A stretch of DNA of 64,000 nt from FEB-25 sp963822175 (GCA_963822175.1 CAWGGJ010000009.1:1-64000); one strand, 5' to 3'. Shown: positions 23,833 through 33,985, counted from the stretch's first letter. Notes: generated from the sequence alone by a model not told the origin. A program made the numbers and translations.

Positions 23833-25991
23833 AGGTTCTCTTTCTCCTCATTAGGCTGGATGGGAATGGTAAACCAGACTTTGGCACCCCCCGAGAGAAG
23901 GTTTTCCGCACCAACCTGCCCACCGTGCATTTCAACGATCGATTTTACCACTGATAGCCCCAGACCGATGCCATATTGGGTATCATGTGATTGGTTGGCA
24001 GTCACAAAGCGTTTGAACAGGTCAACATAGCGGTCCGTGGGTAGCCCAGGACCATTATCAAGTACCGCTATTGTAATCCATTCAGGGTCCTGATCGACGT
24101 TCAGCTCGATCTTTCCATCCATTGGGCTGAACTTGCTGGCATTGGACAATAAATTGACCAGCACCTGAGTCAGCCGGTTGGCATCCGCCCAAACGGTGGG
24201 CAGCTCATCTTTTATGTTTATTACCAGGTCCTGGTTCCGGCGCTTCAACAAGGGAGACATCAGGTTAGCAGCTTCATCAATCACATCGCGAAGGTTGATC
24301 GGTCGACGATGAACCTGGAAGCATCCTGCTTCAATGGTGGTGCTTTCCAGGAGATTCCCAACCAGGGTTTGCAAATGCAAAGTGCTCAAACGGATAGTAT
24401 CCACAAGCTCTTTCAACTCTTCTGGTGTCAGGTCACTACCTTCTTCAACCAGCAACTCAGTGGTAGCTGCAATGCCCGATAGCGGGGTACGGAATTCATG
24501 GGCAACATTAGCCAGGAAATTGTAGCGCAAGCGGTTAACCGCTTCCTCTTCTGTGACATCCCGTATAACGATCACACGTTCAGAACCATAACCACTGGGA
24601 GGGTTATTATCTGGCGGCGATATTGTGAAAAATAAAAGGAGCGGCTTTCCTTGTGCATCAAGGACATTTAAACGCTGTTTTATCGAGCCATCAGAAGGTT
24701 TTTGCAACAGCTCGCCAACTGTCACAGTTTCCCCGGGAGCGGGTGGAAAAATATGGGTGTAATGAAGGCGTTCCACGTCCCGGCGATCGTAACCCAGGAT
24801 CTCTTCAGCATCCGGATTAAAGAAGATGATGCGATCGTTTTCATCAAGGGCGACCACCCCTCTAGGCAGCAAGGATAATAATCGCTCAGCATGCTTCATT
24901 TCCCGCTGTGTCACCGATAGGGTGTGGCGTAGCTGGCGGCGAGCCAGCTCGAAATGGCGGGAAAGCTGATTGATCTCAGGCACGCCACTTTCAACGGGAG
25001 GGGATACATCCAGGTTGCCCTGACTGATCTGATCGGCAGTCTTGCTCAACCTTAACAAGGGATCCGTAATGGAACGAGCCTGTCGTGCCACCAGGAGAGA
25101 ACCGAGCAGCATGACCAGCAAGCTAAAACCCGCTGAGATGATAATCGTATTGACCATACCCTGCCGGATCGAGTTTCCTGGAAGGGCCACCTCGCTTAAG
25201 GCCAGGACATTTCCCATGGAATCGCTCAGCGGCATCAATCCGACGTAATAAGTTTGATCCAATGCGGCACCCATGGTGCAGCAAGCCTGACCAGTATTCG
25301 CGACTCTCAAGGCTGATTCGGGGTCAAGGGACCAATCAGGAGCAACAGGCAGGCTGGTTGCAACCCGTCGACCATTGACGATCAGGCTTTGTGCCAGACC
25401 GGTTTCGTTTTCTAGCGTGACCATATAGTCTTTCTTGAGCTCACGGGCCACAAGGGTCCATCCCAAAACAGGGTTGTTCATTTCGGTGGATTGAATTTGA
25501 CTGACACCCACGATGTACGGTCGTTCAGGATTACCCATGGTGACAATATCAGCAAAATAAGGTTCGTGTCCGGTGAGAAATTCCTGTGGGTCAGGTAAAC
25601 CTTCCAATTGGTCGCCGGCGATGAAACCGGGTGTTATCACCTGAACAACATCCAGATTGCCACTTTCCTGCTTGAGAGCTTCCAGGTAGGGCTCCATGGC
25701 TGCCACATCACCTTGCTGGACCAGGTTATACAGGGTTGGACGACCGGCGATCAACCCTGCAAGCTTCTTGAGTCGAGTAATCTCTGCGGTATATAGTCCC
25801 TGGGTTGATGATTGGGCATCCTGGACACGCAACCACACCTGGCTTTCAATTGCACGCCACATAGCAAGATTGGTCGGTATACCGATGAAAACAATGATGG
25901 CAATCACTACCAACACGAGGTTCAAGATGAGCCGTTGGGTCAGGTTCATCTTTTGGTAGCGCTGGCGAATACTGTTGAGAAAACGGTGCAT
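23829..25991 (-). CDS. Membrane sensor histidine kinase (HAMP-PAS-HisKA-HATPase)
   Basis: The 720-residue kinase senses an extracytoplasmic signal and phosphorylates the regulator encoded next to it. In order it has a membrane helix at about 25-45, an extracellular domain of about 240 residues (CACHE-like), a second helix near 290-310, HAMP, a PAS domain (VVALDENDRIIFFNPDAEEILGY), HisKA with the phospho-His in VAHEFRTPLSG, and HATPase_c with N (LLSNASKFS), G1 (DNGPGLP) and G2 (GIGLGLSVVK) boxes. I take ATG 25991; an in-frame TTG at 26003 is the alternative and neither has a clear ribosome site. The ligand is unknown. Confidence 0.9.
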   Translation of the reverse strand: MHRFLNSIRQRYQKMNLTQRLILNLVLVVIAIIVFIGIPTNLAMWRAIESQVWLRVQDAQSSTQGLYTAEITRLKKLAGLIAGRPTLYNLVQQGDVAAMEPYLEALKQESGNLDVVQVITPGFIAGDQLEGLPDPQEFLTGHEPYFADIVTMGNPERPYIVGVSQIQSTEMNNPVLGWTLVARELKKDYMVTLENETGLAQSLIVNGRRVATSLPVAPDWSLDPESALRVANTGQACCTMGAALDQTYYVGLMPLSDSMGNVLALSEVALPGNSIRQGMVNTIIISAGFSLLVMLLGSLLVARQARSITDPLLRLSKTADQISQGNLDVSPPVESGVPEINQLSRHFELARRQLRHTLSVTQREMKHAERLLSLLPRGVVALDENDRIIFFNPDAEEILGYDRRDVERLHYTHIFPPAPGETVTVGELLQKPSDGSIKQRLNVLDAQGKPLLLFFTISPPDNNPPSGYGSERVIVIRDVTEEEAVNRLRYNFLANVAHEFRTPLSGIAATTELLVEEGSDLTPEELKELVDTIRLSTLHLQTLVGNLLESTTIEAGCFQVHRRPINLRDVIDEAANLMSPLLKRRNQDLVINIKDELPTVWADANRLTQVLVNLLSNASKFSPMDGKIELNVDQDPEWITIAVLDNGPGLPTDRYVDLFKRFVTANQSHDTQYGIGLGLSVVKSIVEMHGGQVGAENLLSGGAKVWFTIPIQPNEEKENL

Positions 25992-26212
25992 ATCTAAACA
26001 CAAAGCCTGATAGATGATATGCCGGGGTTGGTGGTGATCATTGTTAATTTTAACACAAGAGGATATCCATAAGAAATAAGGCAGGTGTCCAGTTGGTCAC
26101 CGCTGGTTTGGGCTCCACATGTATATGACAGGTTTTTCTGCCAGGCTCCTGTGCAATAAAACACCCTGGTAAATGGGTCGCCATTATCAGCCTGGAAATG
26201 TAGCCACTATTT

Positions 26213-27532
26213 CTATCCATCAAAATAAATCGGGTTGGAGATCAGGGCTGGTAACAATGGTAAACCTGGCAGGAAGCTCCTAAGGACATCGATACGCGCA
26301 AATCCTGCAGAAGGCATCAGGTATACCCCATGCAAGTCTCCATCCGTCTCCGCGTTGGTCAGGGTCGTGCTTCCCTGTGCAGTGACCACCTGGACCACAT
26401 CTCCAGCAATTAAACCGCGCAGCGAATACTCCAGCTGCTTCACTTTGGTGAACTCCACACTATCACCCAGAATGGCATCACCTGCAGTCATCTCCAGGAT
26501 CGGACCATGGGTGCTGTAGGTTATATACGCATGTCCTAGCTTTAACCCTGAAAGGATATCAGCCGTGCTGGATGACATGGCATAAACGCATGTAGTTGGA
26601 CCACCAGGAAAGAGAAGCAGGGAATCACGGTGATAATCACTTCCACCGCAGATGGGCACCTTTTTGCCAGCCATGAGCATGCCATGCCAAAGCCCAATCG
26701 CCTGCAGGTTTGAGCCGCGCATCGGCCCATTCCAAACCTCGAGGCAGTCAAAAGGAAGCGAATTCATATCAAATAAAAACGGGCAAACAGGATCACAAGG
26801 GTGATTAATGCTGATGAATGCACCTCGCGAGCGTGCGGAAGCAAAACGAGCCTGAACTTCCTCGATTGTATTGGCAAGGAACGGCTCATCATACGGTCTG
26901 TCCACTCCCAGGAAATTGGCATGTCCCTGGTAATGGGTCCACTCAATCCCAGGGATCAAGGTCAGGTCTGGGTGCTCAAGCAGGGTGTCGGTCGAGACCA
27001 TCAGGTTATGGTCGGTGATGGCAAGATAGTCCAGGCCGTTACTGTGGGTGTGCTGCGCCAATTCTCCTATACGGAGTACACCGTCTGTAGCCAGCGTATG
27101 GGTGTGTAAATCTCCTTTATACAGGCGCATGAATTTTGGCGTGAACGAGAGCTCATACAGGACATCCACACCTTCATCAGCCACCTTGTATGCTCCCACA
27201 ATGATCAACCACTCACCGGGCACCAGTCTGCATGGGCGGTAACCCGGTGTGGCATAGGTCTCGCTGATAAAAATATTCAGTTTATCAGAACCAGAAGCTC
27301 CCACCTGCGTCCCATCCGGGGCAATCAACCCCAGGTCAATAATGTTGACCTCTTTACGGGAGATAAAACTGCCATTCTCCACCCGGTGTTCAGTTTCATG
27401 GTGCCGTTTATAGGAATAGGCCAGGGTAAAGGTTTCGGTATTGGCAGGCATGGTGAATGGGATGGTGAAGTAAGTCCCCTGCCTGTCGTGTTCAATGAAT
27501 AATGGAATATGATCGTGCGAGTCTGTGCCCAT
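26213..27532 (-). CDS. PHP-domain metallohydrolase (CehA/McbA-like)
   Basis: This 439-residue protein has an N-terminal beta-sandwich-like region of about 135 residues, then a PHP metal-dependent phosphoesterase/hydrolase domain. The metal ligands are visible in GDLHTHTLATDG, AITDHN, SINHPCDP and CGGSDYHRDS. CehA/McbA-type members hydrolyse carbamates and related esters. The physiological substrate is not readable here. It is the last gene of an operon with a GPH-type sugar symporter and an esterase, which suggests uptake and breakdown of an acylated glycoside or similar compound (inference). Confidence 0.82.
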   Translation of the reverse strand: MGTDSHDHIPLFIEHDRQGTYFTIPFTMPANTETFTLAYSYKRHHETEHRVENGSFISRKEVNIIDLGLIAPDGTQVGASGSDKLNIFISETYATPGYRPCRLVPGEWLIIVGAYKVADEGVDVLYELSFTPKFMRLYKGDLHTHTLATDGVLRIGELAQHTHSNGLDYLAITDHNLMVSTDTLLEHPDLTLIPGIEWTHYQGHANFLGVDRPYDEPFLANTIEEVQARFASARSRGAFISINHPCDPVCPFLFDMNSLPFDCLEVWNGPMRGSNLQAIGLWHGMLMAGKKVPICGGSDYHRDSLLLFPGGPTTCVYAMSSSTADILSGLKLGHAYITYSTHGPILEMTAGDAILGDSVEFTKVKQLEYSLRGLIAGDVVQVVTAQGSTTLTNAETDGDLHGVYLMPSAGFARIDVLRSFLPGLPLLPALISNPIYFDG

Positions 27533-27547
27533 ATTTTCCTTAGCATC

Positions 27548-28315
27548 CTACAGCGGGGTTAAATTATCTGCCAGGAAGCGCTGTATTTGTGTATTCCAGA
27601 AAAACCAGTCGTGGAACCCATCCTCTTCGTGATAATCCAGGGTGATGCCAGACGCCTGGCAGGCCATATTAAATAGCGTATTGAGGGGGTAGAGGTCATC
27701 CTGTCGCCCGCAAGAAGCATATAAGCGTGGCAGATCGGCTGGATGCGTGGAGGCGTTCTTTATCCAGGTGTCGGGGTCATGCTGACTACCTGGCAGCTTT
27801 GATAAATCTCCAAACAGGTGTTTTAATTCGACCAGCCGAGGGTCATCGGTGATAACACTGAGAAAAGCAAGAGAAAGCAATCCCGAAAAACTGGCAGCAG
27901 CCGAGTATAACTCGGGGTGAAGGAAAGCAGCCTTGAAAGCTCCATATCCGCCCATGGAATTACCGGCAATAAGCGTATCCTCACGGCGATGTGACAGCCC
28001 GAACACATATTCAAGATAATGGGGTAGCTCTTCGGTGATATAGGTGAAATAATTTTGCCCATTGGGCTGGTTGGTATAAAAGCTTAGACCAGCCGATGGC
28101 ATGACCACCACCAGGCCATATAGCGCAGCCATTGATTCGATGGCAGTGTAACGCTGCCAGGCGCTCCCGTCGTCGCTGTGTCCATGCAGCAGGTAAAGTA
28201 CTTTGCAGCTGGAAACAGGCACACCTGCCATTTTCACCGGTTCTGGCAGGATGACATACAGGGGCGAATTTACTTTTACTGTTTCGGGTACGTGATCGAT
28301 GTGCAAGAGTGCCAT
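27548..28315 (-). CDS. Alpha/beta-hydrolase esterase (esterase D/EstA type)
   Basis: This 255-residue cytosolic esterase has the fold-typical LLHGHSDDGSAW oxyanion region, nucleophile Ser in GNSMGGYGA and histidine in EEDGFHDWFFW. It resembles tributyrin/acetyl-xylan type esterases that remove short acyl groups. The start at 28315 (MALLHIDHVPETVKV) has AGGA eight bases upstream. The longer form from 28324 lacks a site. It lies 15 bases from both neighbours in the symporter-esterase-PHP operon. Confidence 0.85.
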   Translation of the reverse strand: MALLHIDHVPETVKVNSPLYVILPEPVKMAGVPVSSCKVLYLLHGHSDDGSAWQRYTAIESMAALYGLVVVMPSAGLSFYTNQPNGQNYFTYITEELPHYLEYVFGLSHRREDTLIAGNSMGGYGAFKAAFLHPELYSAAASFSGLLSLAFLSVITDDPRLVELKHLFGDLSKLPGSQHDPDTWIKNASTHPADLPRLYASCGRQDDLYPLNTLFNMACQASGITLDYHEEDGFHDWFFWNTQIQRFLADNLTPL

Positions 28316-28329
28316 TTTTACCATCCTGT

Positions 28330-29628
28330 CTATTCAATTTCAGCAACTGCCGGTGTACTCTCGGCTTTTTTGAAGTCAATAAAGAACGAACAGATGAGGC
28401 TAATGACCATGAGAACCGGAGGAAATATAGTGAGCAGAAAGCGAGAGGCCTGATCGGGCTGAGGTCCTGGATTATCACCGCTCTCATATTGGTACAGGAT
28501 AAATACCAGATAGAATGCCAGGCTGGTAAACAAGCCATTCAAACGGTTCATAAATCCCAGGGCGTTCGAGATGATCCCCTCCCGACGCAGGTGGTGTTTC
28601 TGGGTATCCTCATCCATGATCTTTGCCCCAATTAGATCCATGGTGGTGATCACCCCAGCAAAGCCAAAGCCCACCAGGGCACTACAAACAATGCCTGTGA
28701 CCAACGAATTGGCAAAATACAGCGGGATAAAAGCCACTGCCAGGGTGGCCAGCGCCGCCCTCCAGACCGGCATCAACGAGTATTTCCGGACCCACCTGGC
28801 CCATATGGCAACACAGCCAATGGCGATGAGCAGGACCGCACCGAAGAGGAATGTCGTCTGACTCTCAGAAAGACCCAGGGCATATTTAACAAAGAAAGGC
28901 ATCGAAACAAGGACTAATGACATGGCGGCACTGTAAAAAGCATTGGTAAATCCAGCCACCCAGAATTTCCGGTTGGAAAATAGATCTTTGATGCTGTTCC
29001 AAAGCCTTGGTTTTTCTTCATCAGCGTGTACTTGTGTCTCCCTGCTGGTGAAGGTCATATATAAAATTACTCCACCACCAAGCAGACCGTAAAGGATGGA
29101 GGTAAGACTATACCCAAGCTTGTTGACCACCATGGGAGTGAGTGCAATGCTGATAATCATGGCAACCAGCTGAAATGCCTGCCGGAGAGCGTTCGTGTTT
29201 GCCCGGCTGGTGTCTTCCTTGAACAGCTCCGGGAATAGGGCGCCATAATTTGCATTGATCACCGAATCGAGCGTGCCGGTAAATATATAAAATAGCATAC
29301 AGTAGATCACCAGCGAATTGCCTGCCAGAAAAGCGGGAGGACTGTAAAAGGCGATGAAGCCCAGGACCAATAACGGAGTCCCGATCACCAGCCACGGTCT
29401 GCGACGTCCCCAGCGCGTGCGCGTCCTATCGGAGAGAAAACCATAAACGAGATTATCGGCTGCATCTATGAATGTATAGATCAGCAGCATGAGGGAAAAC
29501 TGTGGCGTAGTCATCCCCAGGCTGTCGACGTAGAATATCGCCGCATAGGTCTTCAGCATATTGATGGGGATGGAGGTGCCAAACATGCCAATGGCGTAAT
29601 TAAAGGATTTCAAACGAGGGTTCTGCAT
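28330..29628 (-). CDS. GPH-family (MFS) sugar:cation symporter
   Basis: This is a 432-residue, twelve-helix secondary transporter of the glycoside-pentoside-hexuronide:cation symporter group. Typical segments are GMFGTSIPINMLKTY at the start, DAADNLVYGFLSDRTRTRWGRRRPW after helix 2 and the central loop between helices 6 and 7. It imports a glycoside or related compound with H+ or Na+. ATG 29628 has GGAGG ten bases upstream; the longer TTG form is not supported. First gene of the operon with the esterase and PHP hydrolase. Confidence 0.88.
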   Translation of the reverse strand: MQNPRLKSFNYAIGMFGTSIPINMLKTYAAIFYVDSLGMTTPQFSLMLLIYTFIDAADNLVYGFLSDRTRTRWGRRRPWLVIGTPLLVLGFIAFYSPPAFLAGNSLVIYCMLFYIFTGTLDSVINANYGALFPELFKEDTSRANTNALRQAFQLVAMIISIALTPMVVNKLGYSLTSILYGLLGGGVILYMTFTSRETQVHADEEKPRLWNSIKDLFSNRKFWVAGFTNAFYSAAMSLVLVSMPFFVKYALGLSESQTTFLFGAVLLIAIGCVAIWARWVRKYSLMPVWRAALATLAVAFIPLYFANSLVTGIVCSALVGFGFAGVITTMDLIGAKIMDEDTQKHHLRREGIISNALGFMNRLNGLFTSLAFYLVFILYQYESGDNPGPQPDQASRFLLTIFPPVLMVISLICSFFIDFKKAESTPAVAEIE

Positions 29629-29763
29629 CGTGAAAGCCTCCTTTAACAAACTGATGAGTTGCTTAGAATTCCGGTCTTGGTGATTGGTATGTAAATATTA
29701 TATAACAGAACCTGAAGTATACACGGGGGCAATAAAGAGGAGCGGCCTGGAAGAAAACTGGAT

Positions 29764-30627
29764 TTATTTCACATGCGCCAGGACAGGATGGTTGATCCGT
29801 TCACGATTAATCACCTGGCGGGCAAGATCATAACCTCTGGTGATCAATTCATCGGTATATTGAAAATCCCAAATTGGAATTTGTCTTTCCCCAGAAAGGC
29901 CGATGTAAAGCAGGGGAATTCCACGCGCTTTTGCCAGCTCCAGCTCAAGATCCTTCTGGCGTGTCTCGACTGAATAGATCATCCGGTCCACAAAGCCACG
30001 AATTCCATCTCCAACAAAGCTCATCTCACGCGGGTCAATCAAATCCAGGGCGACAATTTCTGTCGCACCAATATTCAAGGCTGATTCAACCGGCAAATTA
30101 CTTACAAACCCACCATCCATGAGATAACGGCCTTGTTTTCTATCAGGAATGAACCAGGGGGGCAGCGCCGTGGAAAGCAATAAGGCATCCAGTACTTTAT
30201 CATCCAACTGCTCTCCATGGATGATCGGCTTCCCCGTATTCAAATCCGATGAGACAAAGTAAAGCCTGGGTGTATGAATATCCGCAAAACGGATGTCGGG
30301 AGTAATACCATTGGTAATTAAAAAATTCTTCAGGTGACTGGAAGGGTCCTTGGAAGAACGTCCAAACATGGCGCGCACTGTCAACCAGATATAGTTTGCC
30401 GGGAGCAAATCAGCCAGCCTGGCGCGATGCCATATAGATACAAGATTATCCAGACTTTCTTTCGAAAAGCCATTTAATGCCAGACAGGTAGCATTCGCAG
30501 CTCCAATCGACACACCCATGATCAGATCAGGCTGGAGATCACATTCCAACAAGGCATACAATGCCCCTACCTGTAATGCCCCGCGCGCCCCTCCTCCACT
30601 GAGAACAAACGCCAGCTTCTTATCCAT
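29764..30627 (-). CDS. Patatin-like phospholipase
   Basis: This 287-residue patatin-family acyl hydrolase has a glycine-rich oxyanion loop GGGARGALQVGAL at residues 11-23, nucleophile Ser in GVSIGAANA and the dyad aspartate in YLMDGGFVSNLPVE. No signal peptide is present, so it acts in the cytoplasm or at the inner leaflet of the membrane, probably in lipid turnover. AGGAG precedes the ATG. It is separated from the symporter operon by 135 bases. Confidence 0.9.
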   Translation of the reverse strand: MDKKLAFVLSGGGARGALQVGALYALLECDLQPDLIMGVSIGAANATCLALNGFSKESLDNLVSIWHRARLADLLPANYIWLTVRAMFGRSSKDPSSHLKNFLITNGITPDIRFADIHTPRLYFVSSDLNTGKPIIHGEQLDDKVLDALLLSTALPPWFIPDRKQGRYLMDGGFVSNLPVESALNIGATEIVALDLIDPREMSFVGDGIRGFVDRMIYSVETRQKDLELELAKARGIPLLYIGLSGERQIPIWDFQYTDELITRGYDLARQVINRERINHPVLAHVK

Positions 30628-30866
30628 AACTCTCCTGATAATGCGTTGTTAGCCCAAAACTACGATGCCAGCCCAGGATTTTATACTCCCTATGACAGTA
30701 TAACAAGCTATAAATCGACGGTCAATGAGCAGGAGCAAATAATTTACTCAGGTTACAGTAATCAGAAAATGGTTACATCACAAAGTGGCAAAAACCCAAA
30801 TTCGTATATAAAATATATATCTCGCTGATGACAATTCGAACTGGTTCTATGCCAGGAGGATGAAAA

Positions 30867-31778
30867 ATGGACCCGTCACAACCCGCCCCCAAAGCTCTCT
30901 CTTCAGGCTTAAGTATATTCACCTGGACGGTAGTCCTCCTGGTCTCCGATCTACCCAACGCCATCTGGCAAGCTCTTGGCGGTGAGCCACCTGCCTGGCT
31001 GTTCTGGGTAAAGATTATCCTGTTGTTGGTGATCATCTTGATCAGCCTGGCATGGAAACCCATCCAACCAGTGCGTGATTATTTCATCCTGCTGCTTGTC
31101 CTGATGCTGTCACTTAAGGGGATGAGTTGGCTGATGGCAAGCAACATTTATCAGCAGTGGCAGGGTCAGGCTGGTTGGTTAGCTGCCATGGCAGGCTTCC
31201 AGCTGTTGAAGCTGGCGGTTGCATTCATCATGATCGCGGTTTTGCTGTTGATGGGCAAAAAACGGAAGGATTTTTTTCTAACCCGAGGTCAGCTTGGTGC
31301 GCCGATAAGACCCGGGAAGCCCGAAGAGCAAGCCACCAATCGCTCAATCTCTTGGGGAAGCCTGGGATTGATCCTGGGACTTTGCATTGCACCACTTACC
31401 CTGCTCTTCTTTGGAATGAATGATCTTCCTTCGGCTGATGTACTCGCGAAGGTATTACCCCTTATTCCATTTGCGCTCCTTTTTGCTGCAACAAATGCCT
31501 TTTCGGAAGAAACGCAGTTCAGGGCTGCTTTACTGGGAGACCTGCAGAAGGCGCTTGGACCCAGCCAGGCGATATGGCTCACGGCAACATTTTTTGGGTT
31601 TGCCCACTACTTTGGAGGTGCACCTGATGGAATACCCGGTGTTTTAATCGCTGGCTTGCTGGGAGCGCTTTTTGCTAATTGTATGCTGGGTTCAAAGGGA
31701 ATTGTGGTGCCCTGGTTCATCCATTTCTGCCAGAATGCAGTGATTTATACCTTTTGGGCGATCGGGACGGTGACGTAG
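30867..31778 (+). CDS. CPBP-family intramembrane protease (CAAX protease-like)
   Basis: This 303-residue protein has about eight membrane helices. The Abi/CPBP motifs are complete: motif 1 EE-x3-R (SEETQFRA), motif 2 F-x3-H (FFGFAHYFG) and motif 3 histidine in WFIHFCQNA. These form the glutamate/histidine metal-free proteolytic site in the membrane. AGGAGG is seven bases before the ATG. It is a single gene in the plus strand between minus-strand genes. The substrate is unknown. Confidence 0.88.
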   Translation: MDPSQPAPKALSSGLSIFTWTVVLLVSDLPNAIWQALGGEPPAWLFWVKIILLLVIILISLAWKPIQPVRDYFILLLVLMLSLKGMSWLMASNIYQQWQGQAGWLAAMAGFQLLKLAVAFIMIAVLLLMGKKRKDFFLTRGQLGAPIRPGKPEEQATNRSISWGSLGLILGLCIAPLTLLFFGMNDLPSADVLAKVLPLIPFALLFAATNAFSEETQFRAALLGDLQKALGPSQAIWLTATFFGFAHYFGGAPDGIPGVLIAGLLGALFANCMLGSKGIVVPWFIHFCQNAVIYTFWAIGTVT

Positions 31779-31829
31779 TAGGGCAGGGCGACAATTCCAA
31801 TATCAATAGCTGCAGTCAATAACCAGGCG

Positions 31830-32627
31830 CTATAAAAATGTAACCGATGCCCTGACGGTATTACAGCGCTCGCAATCCTCCCGCGCACATAAAAGGGCAG
31901 TTGGGTTCTCTTTAAGCATTGCACCTACCGCATCGACCAAATTAACCATCGGCATAGCCTGAATCACCGCATCTCCCAACTCCACCCTGCGGATGACATC
32001 AGCTAGTTGAGGTGTAACGGCTTCAAATCCATCCGAACAGCCTGGGAACCCCGGGCATGGAATGATCCCCGTGGGCGTCAGTGCCCAACGAACAAACTGG
32101 ATTCGACCCGCAAGCAACTCAGCGTAATGAATGCTCGTGTTGACCGTTTGGTCCACCCCCATGAGCAGCACCCATCCAGCAGCATCCCTGATCCCCTGGA
32201 TGGGAAGCAAGGGTTCCTTAAGCGTCTGGGATTCCAGGATTTTCGCGGCGTTAATCCCTGTAAAGGAGAGTATGGGATGATTGGAACGCTGCGCTTTTGG
32301 ATGACTGCGCAAGGCTTCCGCAACCACACCCATCATCGGGTCGGATGGCATATCAGGACGGTAGATTTCCGCCATCCGGTTGGTATCCTTTCCACTGCCG
32401 TAGATCATTGCGTTCTCAGGTGGACCCAGCTCAGGGATGATCATCGTTCTGTACGTGAAGGCTGGCATGATGATCGTATTGAAAGAGGAGAGAAGCGCAC
32501 CTAATACAGTTTCTGCTCCGCCATGGACCTCTCCAAACGCGGCGAGCGAGGCATGAACAACAACCGGCAGCGAGCGATCGATCTCGAGTTTTCTTATTCC
32601 TGAAATAAAATCACGAAAGGTCAACAT
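31830..32627 (-). CDS. AAC(3)/YokD-family N-acetyltransferase-like protein
   Basis: This 265-residue member of the antibiotic N-acetyltransferase (AAC(3)) fold has the opening VVVHASLAAFG and the family signature RSNHPILSFTG. The family includes true aminoglycoside resistance enzymes and many with other or unknown acceptors. The C-terminus has extra cysteines (LLCAREDCERC). It lies six bases after an enoyl-CoA hydratase gene in a metabolic operon, so a resistance role should not be assumed. Confidence 0.75.
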   Translation of the reverse strand: MLTFRDFISGIRKLEIDRSLPVVVHASLAAFGEVHGGAETVLGALLSSFNTIIMPAFTYRTMIIPELGPPENAMIYGSGKDTNRMAEIYRPDMPSDPMMGVVAEALRSHPKAQRSNHPILSFTGINAAKILESQTLKEPLLPIQGIRDAAGWVLLMGVDQTVNTSIHYAELLAGRIQFVRWALTPTGIIPCPGFPGCSDGFEAVTPQLADVIRRVELGDAVIQAMPMVNLVDAVGAMLKENPTALLCAREDCERCNTVRASVTFL

Positions 32628-32633
32628 GATCGG

Positions 32634-33413
32634 TCATTCTCCCGTCCAGGAGGCCTTTCGTTTTTCCACAAACGCCTGCATTCCTTCTTTCTGGTCTTGC
32701 GAGGCGAAGAGTAAGTAGAAGGCACGGCGCTCATCATCCAGGCCATCGCTCAGGAAGGATTCAAAAGCATGATTAATCGCCTCTTTCCCCAGGCGAACTG
32801 CCAGCGGAGCACGGGCGGCAATTTCAGCTGCCAGTTGCAACGCTTCTTCCAGGTAGCGTTCCACCGGCACAACCCGGTTAACAAGCCCATACTGCCGTGC
32901 CTCCTCTGCAGTGAGTGTGCGGTTATTCAACACCATTTCCATGGCAATGGCTTTACCCACTGCACGGGTCAGGCGTTGTGTACCACCTGCACCGGGAATT
33001 ACGCCCAGGTTGATCTCCGGCTGACCGAAACGCGCGGTTTCTGAGGCAATGATCATGTCACAAGCCATCGCCAGCTCGTTTCCACCTCCCAGGCACCATC
33101 CTGATACAGCCGCAATAATCGGTTTATGAATGCTTCGTATACGATCAAATTGGGGAATGTGACTGCGGGTTAGCATATGCACCGCAGTTGCTTCGGTCAT
33201 TTCCTTGATATCAGCTCCAGCAGCAAAGGCAATCTCATCGCCCGTGATGACGATTGCGCCAATTTGTGGGTCAGCATCAAAGTTTTCAAGGGCATCATTT
33301 AGCTCGCGCAAGACGGTGCTGTTGAGAGCATTGCGGGCTTTAGGCCGGTTGATCCGCACAAGCCCGACGCGATCAATCGTTTCAATCAAAATTGTTTCAT
33401 AAGTGGTGGACAT
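32634..33413 (-). CDS. Enoyl-CoA hydratase
   Basis: This 259-residue crotonase-fold enzyme hydrates trans-2-enoyl-CoA in beta-oxidation or butyryl-CoA-type pathways. The oxyanion segment (AFAAGADIKEM) and the two catalytic glutamates (GGGNELAMACD and FGQPEINLGVIPGAGGTQRL) are present, so it is a true hydratase type. The C-terminal FVEKRKASWTG is typical. It is cotranscribed with the AAC(3)-like gene. Confidence 0.92.
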   Translation of the reverse strand: MSTTYETILIETIDRVGLVRINRPKARNALNSTVLRELNDALENFDADPQIGAIVITGDEIAFAAGADIKEMTEATAVHMLTRSHIPQFDRIRSIHKPIIAAVSGWCLGGGNELAMACDMIIASETARFGQPEINLGVIPGAGGTQRLTRAVGKAIAMEMVLNNRTLTAEEARQYGLVNRVVPVERYLEEALQLAAEIAARAPLAVRLGKEAINHAFESFLSDGLDDERRAFYLLFASQDQKEGMQAFVEKRKASWTGE

Positions 33414-33488
33414 ATGCCCTCACAGTGCCAGAGTTTTGAATAAGAGTTTCAGGGATTGGATGTTTAAATTATACGTCATTATGGAAAG

Positions 33489-33965
33489 TCATACAGAAAA
33501 GAATGCCGACAGCTCACGCAAATGCTGATGAGAATAGTCCAGCTGTAACTCCACCCACCACTGTAGGGTTCGCACACCCCACCATGGATGCCTGGCAGAT
33601 CGATTCCAACTCTCCGGGGATAAATCCTCCAGCCAAAGAACCTCCTGGCTGCGCAGGCAGGTAAATTTCTCCACGATTGCCTGGGCAGTCTCGGATGGAT
33701 CATAATGTTCTGCCATCCAGGATACATCATCAAAAAGCGGTAGCAACAGGGTATCTTCACTCAGAAAACGGCGCAACTGCAAGCCGAAAACCTGGATTTC
33801 GAGCTCACGCAGATGGGCCAGGGTGTAATGAGGCGTAGTTACATCCAGCCCAGAGGTAATATACCAATCGTCACAGGGTATTGCTAATCCCAGCTGAGAG
33901 ACTTCGCTGGCCACATTTCTCAAAGCAGATAAAAGTTGCTGGCGGTAGGCAATAATTTCTTCCAT
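33489..33965 (-). CDS. DinB-like four-helix protein
   Basis: This 158-residue protein of the DinB/YfiT superfamily has the typical C-terminal helix in HPWWGVRTLQWWVELQL followed by DYSHQHLREL, where histidines can bind a metal. Members include thiol transferases and many of unknown role. It lies 20 bases after an SDR gene and upstream of the enoyl-CoA hydratase on the same strand. Confidence 0.75.
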   Translation of the reverse strand: MEEIIAYRQQLLSALRNVASEVSQLGLAIPCDDWYITSGLDVTTPHYTLAHLRELEIQVFGLQLRRFLSEDTLLLPLFDDVSWMAEHYDPSETAQAIVEKFTCLRSQEVLWLEDLSPESWNRSARHPWWGVRTLQWWVELQLDYSHQHLRELSAFFSV

Positions 33966-33985
33966 GGGTCACCCTGCATTCACCG

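Noticed and set aside
30646..30828. 60-codon plus-strand frame between patatin and CPBP genes
   Set aside because: No Shine-Dalgarno sequence, polar Ser/Tyr/Asn-rich composition and no family resemblance.
31830..32627. Aminoglycoside resistance determinant
   Set aside because: The AAC(3) fold is recognisable, but the metabolic operon context and broad family make a resistance call unsupported.
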